A stretch of DNA of 29,074 nucleotides, from positions 1 through 29,074 of the forward strand of contig JAWKSZ010000088.1 in NCBI GenBank assembly GCA_041402045.1, given 5' to 3'. The notes beneath the pieces were generated by a model. The model saw nothing but the letters and a program-made list of their open reading frames with translations, was not told where the DNA came from and searched no databases. The position numbers were made by a program, and so were the translations under genes. The DNA comes from JAGQRJ01 sp041402045 (lineage in GTDB: Bacteria; Planctomycetota; J058). Of the stretch, positions 1-7,073 are shown one piece after another; position 1 is the stretch's first letter, and each line of letters opens with the position of its first letter.

Positions 1-438
1 CTGGACCGCGAGCATCGCCCAGCGCTCGGTCTCGTCGCTGAGCGTCACGTCGAAGGCCTCGAGCCGGGGCCGGATCCACTCCAGCACCGCGTCGCGGTTG
101 CTCGCGTTGACCACGAGCACGATCGCCTGCTCGAGCACGTAGAAGATCGCGTCGTCCAGCGCGTTGCCGTCCTCCAGGCAGAGCACGGCGTACTTGGCGC
201 GCCCGGGCTTGGTGCTGGGCACGTCGTTGCTCACGAGGCTGTCGAGGGCCTCCGCGCGCTGAGGGCCGGTGAACACCAGGCGCCCCATGTGCTGCAGGTC
301 GAACAGCCCGGCGTGGTTTCGCACGATCTCGTGCTCGGCCACGATCCCCGTGTATTGCACGGGCATCTCCCAGCCGCCGAACTCGACGAGCTTGGCCCCC
401 AGGGCGCGGTGCTTGGCGTTGAGCGCTGTCTTGTGCAC
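1..438 (-). CDS. gcvT: Aminomethyltransferase, glycine cleavage T protein (N-terminal 146 codons, cut by window edge)
   Basis: T protein of the glycine cleavage system. It takes the aminomethyl group from lipoyl-H protein, releases ammonia and gives methylene-THF, in the cytosol. The reverse-strand translation begins VHKTALNAKHRALGAK and continues through LVEFGGWEMPVQYTGI, AGLFDLQHMGRL, LVSNDVPSTKPGRAKYAVL and LVVNASNRDAVLEW, which is the standard GcvT N-terminal series (FGGW-MPVQY, GLFD-SHMGR, NDV, Y-LLC-EDG, VVNA-NR). The start is GTG at 436-438, preceded by GGAGGAA at a good distance. The frame stays open to the window edge, so about 60% of a typical protein of about 370 residues lies outside. 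It is divergent from the helicase gene. The rest of the glycine cleavage operon would be expected beyond base 1. Confidence 0.93.
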   Translation of the reverse strand, partial: MHKTALNAKHRALGAKLVEFGGWEMPVQYTGIVAEHEIVRNHAGLFDLQHMGRLVFTGPQRAEALDSLVSNDVPSTKPGRAKYAVLCLEDGNALDDAIFYVLEQAIVLVVNASNRDAVLEWIRPRLEAFDVTLSDETERWAMLAVQ

Positions 439-678
439 GGTTCCTCCGCGGGCGCATTCTGCCAGCAGGAGCCCGCATTTCACCAGGGTTCGGGGGAAAG
501 CCCCTTCAGCCGGGCTGTGCGGGGCGGGCGGCGCCGGTTAGGCTGCCAGCGGCTCCCCCGGGGCGTTCGTGGTGGACTTCCGCGGCCCCCCAGCGTTACA
601 GTGAGCCCATGGAGTTACGCGCGCGGTTCGCGCGCCCCACACCGCACGCGCGCCCGCTGGCGCGCCTGGAGCGATACG

Positions 679-2432
679 TTGGCCCTCCGCTTCTCCGAAG
701 CCCTTCCCGACGACGACGACGACCAGCCCCCCACCAAGCGCGCGCCCGCCACGGCGGCCCCGCGACGCGCCCAGGGGAGCAAGAGCATTTACGGTGCCTC
801 CCTGGAGGCCCGCGCACCTGAGCGCCCGGCCAAGCCCGAGCGCCCCGCGCGCAGCGAGCGCCCGGCCAAGCCCGAGCGCCCCGCGCGCAGCGAGCGCCCG
901 GCCAAGCCCGAGCGCCCCGCCCGCTCCGAGCGACGCCCGGCCCGCTCCGAGCGGCGCCCGGCGGTCGAGGACGACGCCGACGAGCCGCCGCGCAGCGACC
1001 GCCGCGACCGTCGCAAGCGCGGCAAGGCGCGGGCCGCCAAGCGCGAGCGCGAGGAGATCGCCGAGAAGAAGTCGGCCCGGCTCCCGCTGGGTGAGGTCTC
1101 GGGCGGCGGGTTCAAGAAGTTCAACCTCTCCCCCGAGCTGCTCAAGGGCCTCGACGACATGGGCTGGGAGGATCCCTCGGACATTCAGGCCGAGCTGATC
1201 CCGCGGGTCCTCGCCGGGAGCGACGTGGTCGGGCAGGCCCGGACCGGCACCGGCAAGACCGGGGCCTTCGCGATCCCGGTGCTCGAGCTCTACCAGGGCC
1301 GCGGCAACCTGGGCAAGGAGGGCCGCTCGCCCAAGGTCCTGGCGCTGACCCCGACCCGTGAGCTGGCCTTGCAGATCGAGGGTCAGTTCCGCGAGCTGGG
1401 CGCCTACCTCAAGGTGCGGACCGTGTGCCTCTACGGCGGCGCGCCCCTCGAGCCGCAGTTCCGCGCGCTGCGCAACGGCGCAGACGTGGTCGTGGGCACC
1501 CCCGGCCGGATCATGGACCACATGCGCCGGGGCAAGCTCGACCTCTCCAAGGTCGCCTGCTTCGTCCTCGACGAGGCCGACCGCATGTTCGACCTCGGGT
1601 TCCGCGACGACATCTACTGGATCGCGCGGCGCCTGCCCGAGGAGGGGCGGCAGACGGTCCTGCTCTCGGCGACGGTGCCGCCGGAGGTGCTGACCCTGGC
1701 CAAGGAGGTCACCGAGGACCCCGAGGTCGTGCGCACTGTGACCAAGGACCTCACCGTGGGCACGGTGGAGCAGTTCTACATCCGGTCGACCCCGAGCGGA
1801 AGCTGGGCCTGCTCGAGCACCTCGTGTCCGACGAGAACCCGGAGAAGGGGATCGTGTTCACCCGCACCAAGCGCGGCGCGGACAAGATCGCCGAGCGCCT
1901 GCGCAAGCGCGGCTTCGACGCCGGCGAGATCCACGGCGACCTGCGCCAGCGCAAGCGCGAGCAGGTCCTGAGCGGGTTCCGGGAGGGCAACCTGCACCTC
2001 ATGATCGCGACCGACGTCGCCGCCCGCGGCCTGGACATTCAGGGTGTGAGCCACGTGTTCAACTACGACGTGCCCGAGAACCCGGAGGACTACGTCCACC
2101 GCGTGGGGCGCACGGCGCGCATGGGCAAGAGCGGGCGCGCGTTCACGTTCATCACCAAGGCCGATGGCGGGTTCCTCACGGAGATCGAGAAGCTGATCAA
2201 CAAGGAGGTGCCCTACTTCGACGTCAGCGGCTACCGCTGCGAGGCGACGGAGGAGGAGCGCGCGCGCCGCGAGCGGCGCCCGAAGCCGGACGACCACCCC
2301 ATGGCCGGGAAGTTCTCGCCGGCCCTGCTCTCGATCCTCAACAACCGCCGCGGCGGCGGGGGCAAGGGCGGACGCGGCGGCGGCGGGCCCAAGGGCGGCC
2401 GGCGCGGCAAGGGACGCGGCAGCAAGCGCTAG
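679..2432 (+). CDS. DEAD-box ATP-dependent RNA helicase (one frameshift at about 1785)
   Basis: RhlE-like DEAD-box RNA helicase that unwinds RNA duplexes in ribosome assembly or mRNA turnover. Motifs in order: Q motif (FNLSPELLKGLDDMGW, then IQAELIP), I (ARTGTGKT), Ia (TPTRELA), TPGR, II (DEAD), III (SAT), IV (GIVFTRTK), V (ATDVAARGLD), VI (HRVGRTAR). An Arg/Lys/Pro-rich disordered N-terminus contains 12-residue repeats; the tail is Gly/Arg/Lys-rich. TTG at 679 is favoured as start because GGAG sits 7 nt upstream. An in-frame GTG at 601 has no ribosome site. The frame breaks at about 1785: the motif III half reads in one frame to EQFYIR and the motif IV-VI half in another from VDPERKLGLLEHL. 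One missing G (CGG-TCGAC instead of CGG-GTCGAC) restores about 584 residues. A sequencing deletion in a G run is likelier than a real mutation, since both halves are fully conserved. Confidence 0.9.
820..960 (+). repeat. 36-nt in-frame tandem repeats in the helicase N-terminus
   Basis: Three units of 36 nt (820-855, 856-891, 892-927) encode the 12-residue unit ERPAKPERPARS. Two shortened units (ERRPARS and ERRPAV) follow up to about 966. The first two units are identical at DNA level and the third differs at a few bases, so copy number has changed recently. The product is a basic, proline-rich low-complexity arm typical of RNA-binding tails. Confidence 0.85.
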
Positions 2433-2436
2433 TTTC

Positions 2437-2513
2437 AGGGGGTCTGTCCCAGACCCCCTCGCCCTCGGGGCAAAGCCCTCGGGCTCACCCCCAAGGCTCG
2501 CCGGCTTCGCCGG
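2437..2513 (+). repeat. Dispersed palindromic intergenic repeat, copy A
   Basis: It begins 4 nt after the helicase stop codon. The head is a perfect hairpin with 10-bp arms (2437-2446 and 2450-2459) and a TCC loop. A second palindromic part follows (CTCGGGGCAAAGCCC, then CCGGCTTCGCCGG at 2501-2513). Copy C (22055-22135, read on the minus strand) aligns along this whole length. Copy B (15197-15254) shares the head. It may act as an intrinsic terminator, although there is no T tract. Confidence 0.75.
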
Positions 2514-2746
2514 TGGCAGCGCCGCGGCCGACGCCGCCTCGCTGGGCTGGCCGCATGACTCGCTTCGCCGGTTCCGGGAGCTGGCACCGCGGCTGACGCC
2601 GCTCGCTGGGCTGGCCGCAGACTCCGCTCCGCCGGCTCGGCCGGCTTCGCGCTCGCGGCCTGCCGGTTCGCGCTCGCGGCTGACGCCGCTCGCTGGCCGG
2701 GCCTCACGACGGGGCTTCAGGGGCTAGGCTCTGTTCGCAGCGACCG

Positions 2747-2767
2747 AGGGGCCTCTCCGAGGCCCCT
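2747..2767 (-). terminator. Hairpin after the FHA-PATAN gene
   Basis: AGGGGCCTC and GAGGCCCCT form a perfect 9-bp stem with a 3-base loop, 13 nt beyond the stop codon of the minus-strand FHA gene. No U tract follows, so it is a GC-rich terminator-like or RNA-stabilising hairpin by position and shape only. Confidence 0.5.
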
Positions 2768-2780
2768 GAGGTCCGCTCGC

Positions 2781-3560
2781 TCACTTCCGGCGGTCGTCGC
2801 GGGCGGCGTTGCGCAGGGCGGCCGAGACCTCGCTGCTCCACTGCCGGGTCACCTGACCCTCGGCGTTTCGCAGGCGGAGGAAGTCCGAATACCACATGTT
2901 CAGCGGGAACTCGGTGGGCTCGAGCTCGCGGGTGAAGTTGTAGCTCGCGAGGTCCTGGCGGCTGAGCAGGGCCTCGAGGGCGCGCCCGCTGGAGAGGTCG
3001 CCCCAGGTCGCGGCCATGAGGCGGCCGAGGCACACCGTCACCTGCCCTTGGGAGATCCCCGCCTGGGGCTTGGTGAGCTCGACCCGCAGGGTCCCCGAGC
3101 GCTGCTCGACCTCGAGCTGCTGCAGGACGTCGTGCAGCCGGCGACCCTCGTCGAACACGCCGTTGAACTCGGGGCCGCCGTCGGTGAACAGCGTCACGCT
3201 GTCCGAGGTGCGCTCGATCAGCGCCGGGGCGGCCTCGTCCTCGGCCCCCTCGAGCTCGACGTCGAAGCGCGCGCTGCCGATCTGCACCCGGTCCCCGTCG
3301 CTGAGGACCACGGCGCGGCCGCGCACGGGCTCACCGTTGAGGGTCGTGCCGTTCTGGCTGCCGTTGTCGTAGAGCTGGGGGTGGGGCGCGTCGGCGTCCC
3401 AGCGCACGGTCGCGTGAAAGCGCGAGACGAGGGAGTCGCGCAGGACGAGGTCGTTCTCCTGGTGCCTGCCGACCCGCAGCGGCACGCGACCCTTGACCAC
3501 GGTGAACACACGGTCCCCGTAGGTGAGTCGTACAGCAGGGGGGTCGTCGCCTTCCACCAT
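2781..3560 (-). CDS. FHA domain protein with C-terminal DUF4388/PATAN-like domain
   Basis: A 259-aa soluble signalling adaptor. The N-terminal FHA domain (about residues 10-95) shows LRVGRHQENDLVLRD, SLVSRFHATV and DNGSQNGTTLNGEPV: the GR, SR-H and NG-T-NG residues that bind phosphothreonine peptides. The second half (about 130-225) matches the PATAN/DUF4388 pattern: DVLQQLEVEQRSGTLRVEL, then GQVTVCLGRLMAATWGDLSSGRALEALL, and a final NFTREL strand. PATAN domains occur in bacterial sensory and gliding-type regulatory proteins. The start chosen is ATG at 3558-3560, where FHA homology begins shortly after. Upstream in-frame codons lack conserved sequence, and the AGGGA just before the ATG is too close to be an ideal ribosome site. 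It probably reads a Ser/Thr kinase signal. A kinase lies 12 kb away, but a link is only inference. Confidence 0.85.
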   Translation of the reverse strand: MVEGDDPPAVRLTYGDRVFTVVKGRVPLRVGRHQENDLVLRDSLVSRFHATVRWDADAPHPQLYDNGSQNGTTLNGEPVRGRAVVLSDGDRVQIGSARFDVELEGAEDEAAPALIERTSDSVTLFTDGGPEFNGVFDEGRRLHDVLQQLEVEQRSGTLRVELTKPQAGISQGQVTVCLGRLMAATWGDLSSGRALEALLSRQDLASYNFTRELEPTEFPLNMWYSDFLRLRNAEGQVTRQWSSEVSAALRNAARDDRRK

Positions 3561-3758
3561 TCCCTGAACTCTAGCACGCAGGCGAGCCACAGGCTCGCGC
3601 GCATGCCGCTGTATGGCCCCTCTGCACTGCATTGGGCCGCTGAAGGCCCGCGGACCGTGGGGCCCGACTCCAGCGGCGCTCCCCCTCGTCCTCCCTGGCG
3701 GTGAGACCCTCAGGCCGCCAGGCCGGCGTCTGCCGGCCACCCAACGGGAGTGCGCGAG

Positions 3759-3830
3759 TCACGATCCTGAGCGGGCGAGCGCCAGATCGTCGACGTCAGG
3801 GGAGCCACGCTCGCCCGCTCGGAATCGTGA
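3759..3830 (-). terminator. Long inverted repeat just downstream of efp
   Basis: Two 23-nt arms (3759-3781 and 3808-3830) are inverted copies with two mismatches and enclose a 26-nt loop. The structure starts 8 nt after the efp stop codon (minus strand). It is much longer than a normal terminator stem and has no U tract. It may be a terminator or 3' stabiliser for efp mRNA, or a protein-binding or recombination site. A smaller hairpin, GGCCGGC-GTCT-GCCGGCC, lies at 3721-3738. The rest of the 3561-3838 interval shows no gene. Confidence 0.5.
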
Positions 3831-3838
3831 ACTCCGGT

Positions 3839-4405
3839 TCAGTCCTTGGAGCGGCCCAGGAAGTCGCCGGTGCGGGTGTCGACGCTGATCTTGTCGCCGA
3901 CGTCAATGTGTTGGGGCGCCTTGACCTCGAGCCCCGTGGAGCACACCACGCGCTTGGTGACGTTGGTCGCGGTGTTCCCGCGGATCGCGGGCTCGGCCTC
4001 GACCACGTCGAGGGTCACCGACGCCGGGAGCTCCATCTCGATCGGGGTCCCGTCGAGGTAGGCGATCTTGACGTCCATGTTCAGGTCCACGTATTTCATG
4101 TCGTCGCCGAGGACGTCCTCACGGAGCGTGAACTGCTCGTAGTTCTCGTTGTCCATGAACACGTAGCCGCTGCCCTCCTGGTAGAGGTACTGGCTGCTGC
4201 GGCGGTCGAGGTAGGCGGTCTCGATGGACTCGGTGCTGTTGAAGCGCTTGTTGATGTGCCCGCCGGTCTTGAGGTTCTTCAGCTTGAGCTGAACGATCCC
4301 GCCCTTGTTGCCGGGGGTGTTGTGGTGCATGTCGACGACCTTGTAGAAGTCGTCGTCGAGCTTCACGACGTTGCCTTTTCGAACCTGGGTGAGCTGCGTG
4401 GACAT
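3839..4405 (-). CDS. efp: Translation elongation factor P
   Basis: EF-P, 188 aa, the usual length. It binds between the P and E sites of the ribosome and relieves stalling at consecutive prolines. N-terminal KOW-like domain (1-65), central OB domain (DDMKYVDLNMDVKIAYLDGTPI, then ELPASVTLDVVEAEPA) and C-terminal OB domain ending with the family signature (NVTKRVVCSTGLEVKAP, then IDVGDKISVDTRTGDF). The start ATG at 4403-4405 has GAAGGAG about 7 nt upstream. The tip of the N-terminal loop reads NTPGNKGGIVQLKLKNLKTG, so the position that is the modified lysine in PGKG-type EF-Ps is asparagine, followed by lysine. The chemistry of any modification is therefore unclear. No epmA, epmB, earP or ymfI homologue is in the window. 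It diverges from the lipoprotein gene across 144 bp that must carry both promoters. Confidence 0.96.
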   Translation of the reverse strand: MSTQLTQVRKGNVVKLDDDFYKVVDMHHNTPGNKGGIVQLKLKNLKTGGHINKRFNSTESIETAYLDRRSSQYLYQEGSGYVFMDNENYEQFTLREDVLGDDMKYVDLNMDVKIAYLDGTPIEMELPASVTLDVVEAEPAIRGNTATNVTKRVVCSTGLEVKAPQHIDVGDKISVDTRTGDFLGRSKD

Positions 4406-4549
4406 GGCCCGCTCCTTCGGCCGGGGATCCTAAGTTTTTTCAATGGGGCAGGCTAGCTGCCGGTTGAGAACTGGGCTCGGGGCGGGGCGCGCCACAAGCA
4501 GGCCAAAACCGTGACGAGGTGGTGACCCCTGGGGGGGTAAGCTCAGCGC

Positions 4550-5257
4550 ATGAAGATCGCCTGGACCCTGGTCGCCGCGACCCTCGTGCTCGCTGGCTGC
4601 AACTCGAACGACAACACCGTCGAGCCGATCTACGAGATCGACGAGGACGCCGCGCTCGTGGTCATGCCCGTGCGCGAGCCGGGGGTGACCAACGCCTTCG
4701 ACTCGGTCGACGTCGGGCACCTGATCGCCGAGCAGGCGACCACCCGCCTCGCCGGCAACGCCGAGTTCATCGTGCGCCCGTACAGCGAGGTGATCGGGCT
4801 GGCCCGGGTCGAGGACTGGAGCCTGCTCAAGCCCCGGGACGTGGCCGCGTTGACCGGCGCCGACTACGTCGTGGTCGCCGAGCTCACCCACTGGGACCCT
4901 CAGGACGACAAGGGCGTAGGGATCGTGCAGGGCGTGGCCCGAGCCAACGTGCGCCTGTTCAAGGTCGGCAACGACGTGCCCGAGGAGATCAGCGAGCGCG
5001 AGGCCGAGCGCCTGCGCAAGCAGAACGAGGCCCGTCGGCGCGCGGGGCTCCCGGAGATCATGGCCGAGGAGGGCGGGATCTACGTGGCGCAGGAGGAGAT
5101 CCTCGCGCGCTACCCCGAGACCTACCTCGACCAGTACGGCGAGAGCTTCCTCGACCCGGACGAGGCCAAGGGCGGCCTGACCCAGGCGCTGGCCAAGAAG
5201 ATCGCCGAGCTGTTCTACGAGCACGAGGAGCCCTTCCACTTCCTCCGCGGCGAGTGA
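4550..5257 (+). CDS. Predicted lipoprotein of unknown function
   Basis: A 235-aa protein with a lipoprotein signal peptide: MKIAWTLVAATLVLAGC has a short charged N-region, a hydrophobic core and lipobox LAGC with the lipidated Cys at 17. The mature part has a segment (AALVVMPVREPG, then VGHLIAEQATTRLAG, FIVRPYSEVIGL, LTGADYVVVAELTHW) whose alternating strands and helices resemble the anticodon-binding-like fold seen in TolB-N, LpoB and CsgG-type lipoproteins. That match is by pattern only. A charged helical stretch (about 145-170) and a tail rich in acidic residues follow. It starts the same-strand run 4550-8726, with 31 bp to the cytochrome gene. Its function is not recognised. Attachment to the outer or inner membrane cannot be decided. 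Confidence 0.8.
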   Translation: MKIAWTLVAATLVLAGCNSNDNTVEPIYEIDEDAALVVMPVREPGVTNAFDSVDVGHLIAEQATTRLAGNAEFIVRPYSEVIGLARVEDWSLLKPRDVAALTGADYVVVAELTHWDPQDDKGVGIVQGVARANVRLFKVGNDVPEEISEREAERLRKQNEARRRAGLPEIMAEEGGIYVAQEEILARYPETYLDQYGESFLDPDEAKGGLTQALAKKIAELFYEHEEPFHFLRGE

Positions 5258-5288
5258 GAGCGCCGCGTCCGGCGGTAGACTGAGCCCC

Positions 5289-5687
5289 GTGGACGCCGAC
5301 CCGCCTGCTCCCGAGACCCCGCCCGGCTCCTCCGCCGCCGGCAAGCTGATCGCCCTCGGGCTGCCGCTGGTGATCGTGGGGGCCACCGTCGTCCTGGGGC
5401 TGATCTTCGCGGGCCGGGACCGCCGGCACCGCAAGGGTCGCCTCGACGGCGCCGCGCTCTACGCGCGCTACTGCGTCGCCTGCCACAAGGCGGACGGGCG
5501 CGGAGACGGGGGCTCGGTGCCGAGCCTGTTCCCGCTGGAGCTCGAACCCCAGGCGTTCCAGGCGCACGTCGCGCAGGGCAAGGGCGCCATGCCGGGCTTC
5601 GCCGACCGCTTGTTCAGCGACCCCGACCCCCAGCGCGACGACTACACCCAGCTCCGCCGCTACCTGGAGGAGCTCCAGGCGCGCTGA
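5289..5687 (+). CDS. Membrane-anchored single-haem cytochrome c
   Basis: A 132-aa protein with a proline-rich N-terminus, one membrane segment (about residues 20-41) and a basic stretch (RDRRHRKGR). A class I cytochrome c domain follows: DGAALYARYCVACHKADG carries the haem-binding CVACH at 62-66, and the likely sixth ligand is Met101 in GAMPGFADRL. The domain ends with the usual amphipathic helix (DYTQLRRYLEELQ). The N-terminal anchor places the haem on the periplasmic side, where it would pass electrons in a respiratory chain. The start is GTG at 5289, 31 bp after the lipoprotein stop. An ATG is absent in this part of the frame. It resembles the small cytochromes attached to oxidase or alternative complex III modules, but no such genes are adjacent. 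Confidence 0.88.
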   Translation: MDADPPAPETPPGSSAAGKLIALGLPLVIVGATVVLGLIFAGRDRRHRKGRLDGAALYARYCVACHKADGRGDGGSVPSLFPLELEPQAFQAHVAQGKGAMPGFADRLFSDPDPQRDDYTQLRRYLEELQAR

Positions 5688-5735
5688 CCCGCCCCCAGCC
5701 TGGTCAACCGCGCCCCGCGCGGCTACCACGGAGGT

Positions 5736-6347
5736 GTGAGCCGCTCCTGCCCCGCCTGCCTCGAACGCCTCCCGCGCCGCGCCGTCGCGCGCTGCGCCGG
5801 CTGCGCCACGGGCCACCACGCGGCGTGCTGGGTCGAGTTCGGCGGCTGCCTGAGCTGCGGCGGCGCCGAGAGCGCGCAGGCCTTCCAGCGCCGGCAGGGG
5901 CGCCCGTCGTCCTTCGGCGGCGCCTGGGTCGTGTTCGTGGCGATCTACCTCGCCGCCCACGGGGTGTTCGGCCCCCGGCACCCGCCTCCGCCGCCTCCGC
6001 CGCCGCCCCCGCCTCCCCGCTGCGTGACGGTCGAGGCCCCCGCGCCGCCGGCCCCGGCCGCGGCGTCTTCGACCCGCGACCTGCGCCAGGCCGACGCGCT
6101 CTTGCGCGCGGGCTACCACGACGCCGCCTACCGCTGCTACGAGGCGGTCGCCGCCGAGGACCCCCAGGACCTGGAGGCGGTGATCGGCTGCGCCCGGGCC
6201 GCGCTCAAGGCCGGGCGCCTGGAGCGCGCCCGCGGCTGGCTGGCCCACGCCCGCGCGTTGGAGCCGCGCTCGCGCCGCCTGGCGCGGCTGCTCGACCGCC
6301 TGGAACGCCACCTCCCCCGTGAGGGCTGCCGCACGCGCACGTTCTAG
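5736..6347 (+). CDS. RING-type zinc-binding membrane protein with polyproline linker and TPR-like C-terminus
   Basis: A 203-aa protein. The N-terminus has the cross-brace cysteine spacing of prokaryotic RING-type domains: C5-C8, C20-C23, H27/H28-C31, C38-C41, with the typical HHAACW and GGCLSCG turns. A membrane segment follows (about 62-79), then twelve consecutive prolines (83-94), an Ala/Pro-rich linker and a helical part (115-190) with TPR character (ADALLRAGYHDAAYRCYEAV, then GCARAALKAGRLERARGWL). The start is GTG at 5736. GGAGG is only 1-2 nt before it, so the real start may differ slightly. The domain layout suggests a cytosolic zinc module tethered to the membrane with a scaffold outside. 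No partner is identified. The same zinc module recurs at 9616 fused to a regulator. Confidence 0.78.
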   Translation: MSRSCPACLERLPRRAVARCAGCATGHHAACWVEFGGCLSCGGAESAQAFQRRQGRPSSFGGAWVVFVAIYLAAHGVFGPRHPPPPPPPPPPPPRCVTVEAPAPPAPAAASSTRDLRQADALLRAGYHDAAYRCYEAVAAEDPQDLEAVIGCARAALKAGRLERARGWLAHARALEPRSRRLARLLDRLERHLPREGCRTRTF

Positions 6348-6392
6348 CGATCCAGCCGGGTGCGGTATCCTCTCGGGCGAGGAGGTCCACCC

Positions 6393-7073
6393 GTGTCGGA
6401 CCGGAGCGAGAAGGAGCGCTGGGACGGGGTCAAGGACCTCCTGGGCGACCACCCGGTCACCCTCGGCGGCCACTGGTCGTTCAACCTGCGCAACGACCCC
6501 AAGCGCCTGGCCTTCGTGCTCTCGCGCTACAAGCTCGCGGCGAAGCTCGCCTGCAAGGACCGCTCGGTGCTCGAGCTGGGCTGCAGCGAGGGGATCGGGA
6601 CCCCGATCCTGGCCGAGTTCGCCACGCGCTACACCGGCGTCGACTTCGACGAGGACGCGATCGCGACCGCGCGGCGCAACTGGACCGACCCCCGGTTCGA
6701 GTTCGTGGCCGCCGACCTGACCCAGGAGCGCCTGGGGCGCTTCCAGACCGTGGTCAGCCTGGACGTGATCGAGCACGTGGAGCCCGAGCGCGAGGCCGGG
6801 TTCTTCCAGGCGATCCTCGACCACCTGACCCCCGACGGGATCGCGGTGATCGGGACCCCCAACGTGACCTCGGTGCCCTACGCCTCACCCCAGAGCCAGA
6901 TCGGGCACGTGAACATGTTCTCTGCGGAGCGGCTCGCCGAGCGGCTGCGCGAGCGCTTCCGCTTCGTGTTCCCCTTCGGCCTCAACGACGAGGTGGTGCA
7001 CACCGGCTACTCGCCCATGTGCCACTACCTGGTGCAGATCGCCTGCGGGCCCCGGGAGGTCCCCCGTGACTGA
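6393..7073 (+). CDS. Class I SAM-dependent methyltransferase (first of a tandem pair)
   Basis: A 226-aa Rossmann-type methyltransferase. Motif I SVLELGCSEGIGT (about 60-72) binds SAM, motif II is YTGVDFDEDAI, motif IV TVVSLDVIEHVEP and motif V/VI DGIAVIGTPNVTS. The start chosen is GTG at 6393 because GAGGAGGT sits 5-6 nt upstream. An upstream ATG at 6360 would put that ribosome site inside the gene. The C-terminal third (GHVNMFSAERLAERLRERF, then DEVVHTGYSPMCHYL) is shared almost word for word with the next gene, so the two arose by duplication. The substrate is unknown. Proteins of this type often modify glycans, lipids or small molecules, and the downstream epimerase is compatible with glycan work. 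It overlaps the next gene by 8 nt. Confidence 0.88.
   Translation: MSDRSEKERWDGVKDLLGDHPVTLGGHWSFNLRNDPKRLAFVLSRYKLAAKLACKDRSVLELGCSEGIGTPILAEFATRYTGVDFDEDAIATARRNWTDPRFEFVAADLTQERLGRFQTVVSLDVIEHVEPEREAGFFQAILDHLTPDGIAVIGTPNVTSVPYASPQSQIGHVNMFSAERLAERLRERFRFVFPFGLNDEVVHTGYSPMCHYLVQIACGPREVPRD

Larger units (their letters stand above)
2433..2780. other. Non-coding convergent intergenic region made of palindromic repeats
   Basis: It lies between the 3' ends of the helicase and the FHA-PATAN gene. It holds the palindromic repeat copy at 2437-2513 and a terminator-like hairpin at 2747-2767. Between them are decayed repeats of about 65 nt period: the phrase GCTCGCTGGGCTGGCCGCA recurs near 2540 and 2605, and GCTGACGCCGCTCGCTGG near 2613 and 2682. 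No convincing gene or RNA gene is seen. Confidence 0.6.

Noticed and set aside
289..678. Long upstream extension of the helicase frame from an ATG at 289
   Set aside because: The extension overlaps gcvT and its promoter on the other strand, has no family-like sequence, and the ribosome site supports TTG 679.
820..966. CRISPR-like 36-nt repeats
   Set aside because: They are in-frame coding repeats without spacers inside the helicase gene.
1775..1800. Programmed ribosomal frameshift in the helicase
   Set aside because: No slippery heptamer or downstream structure was seen. A missing G in a G run explains it.
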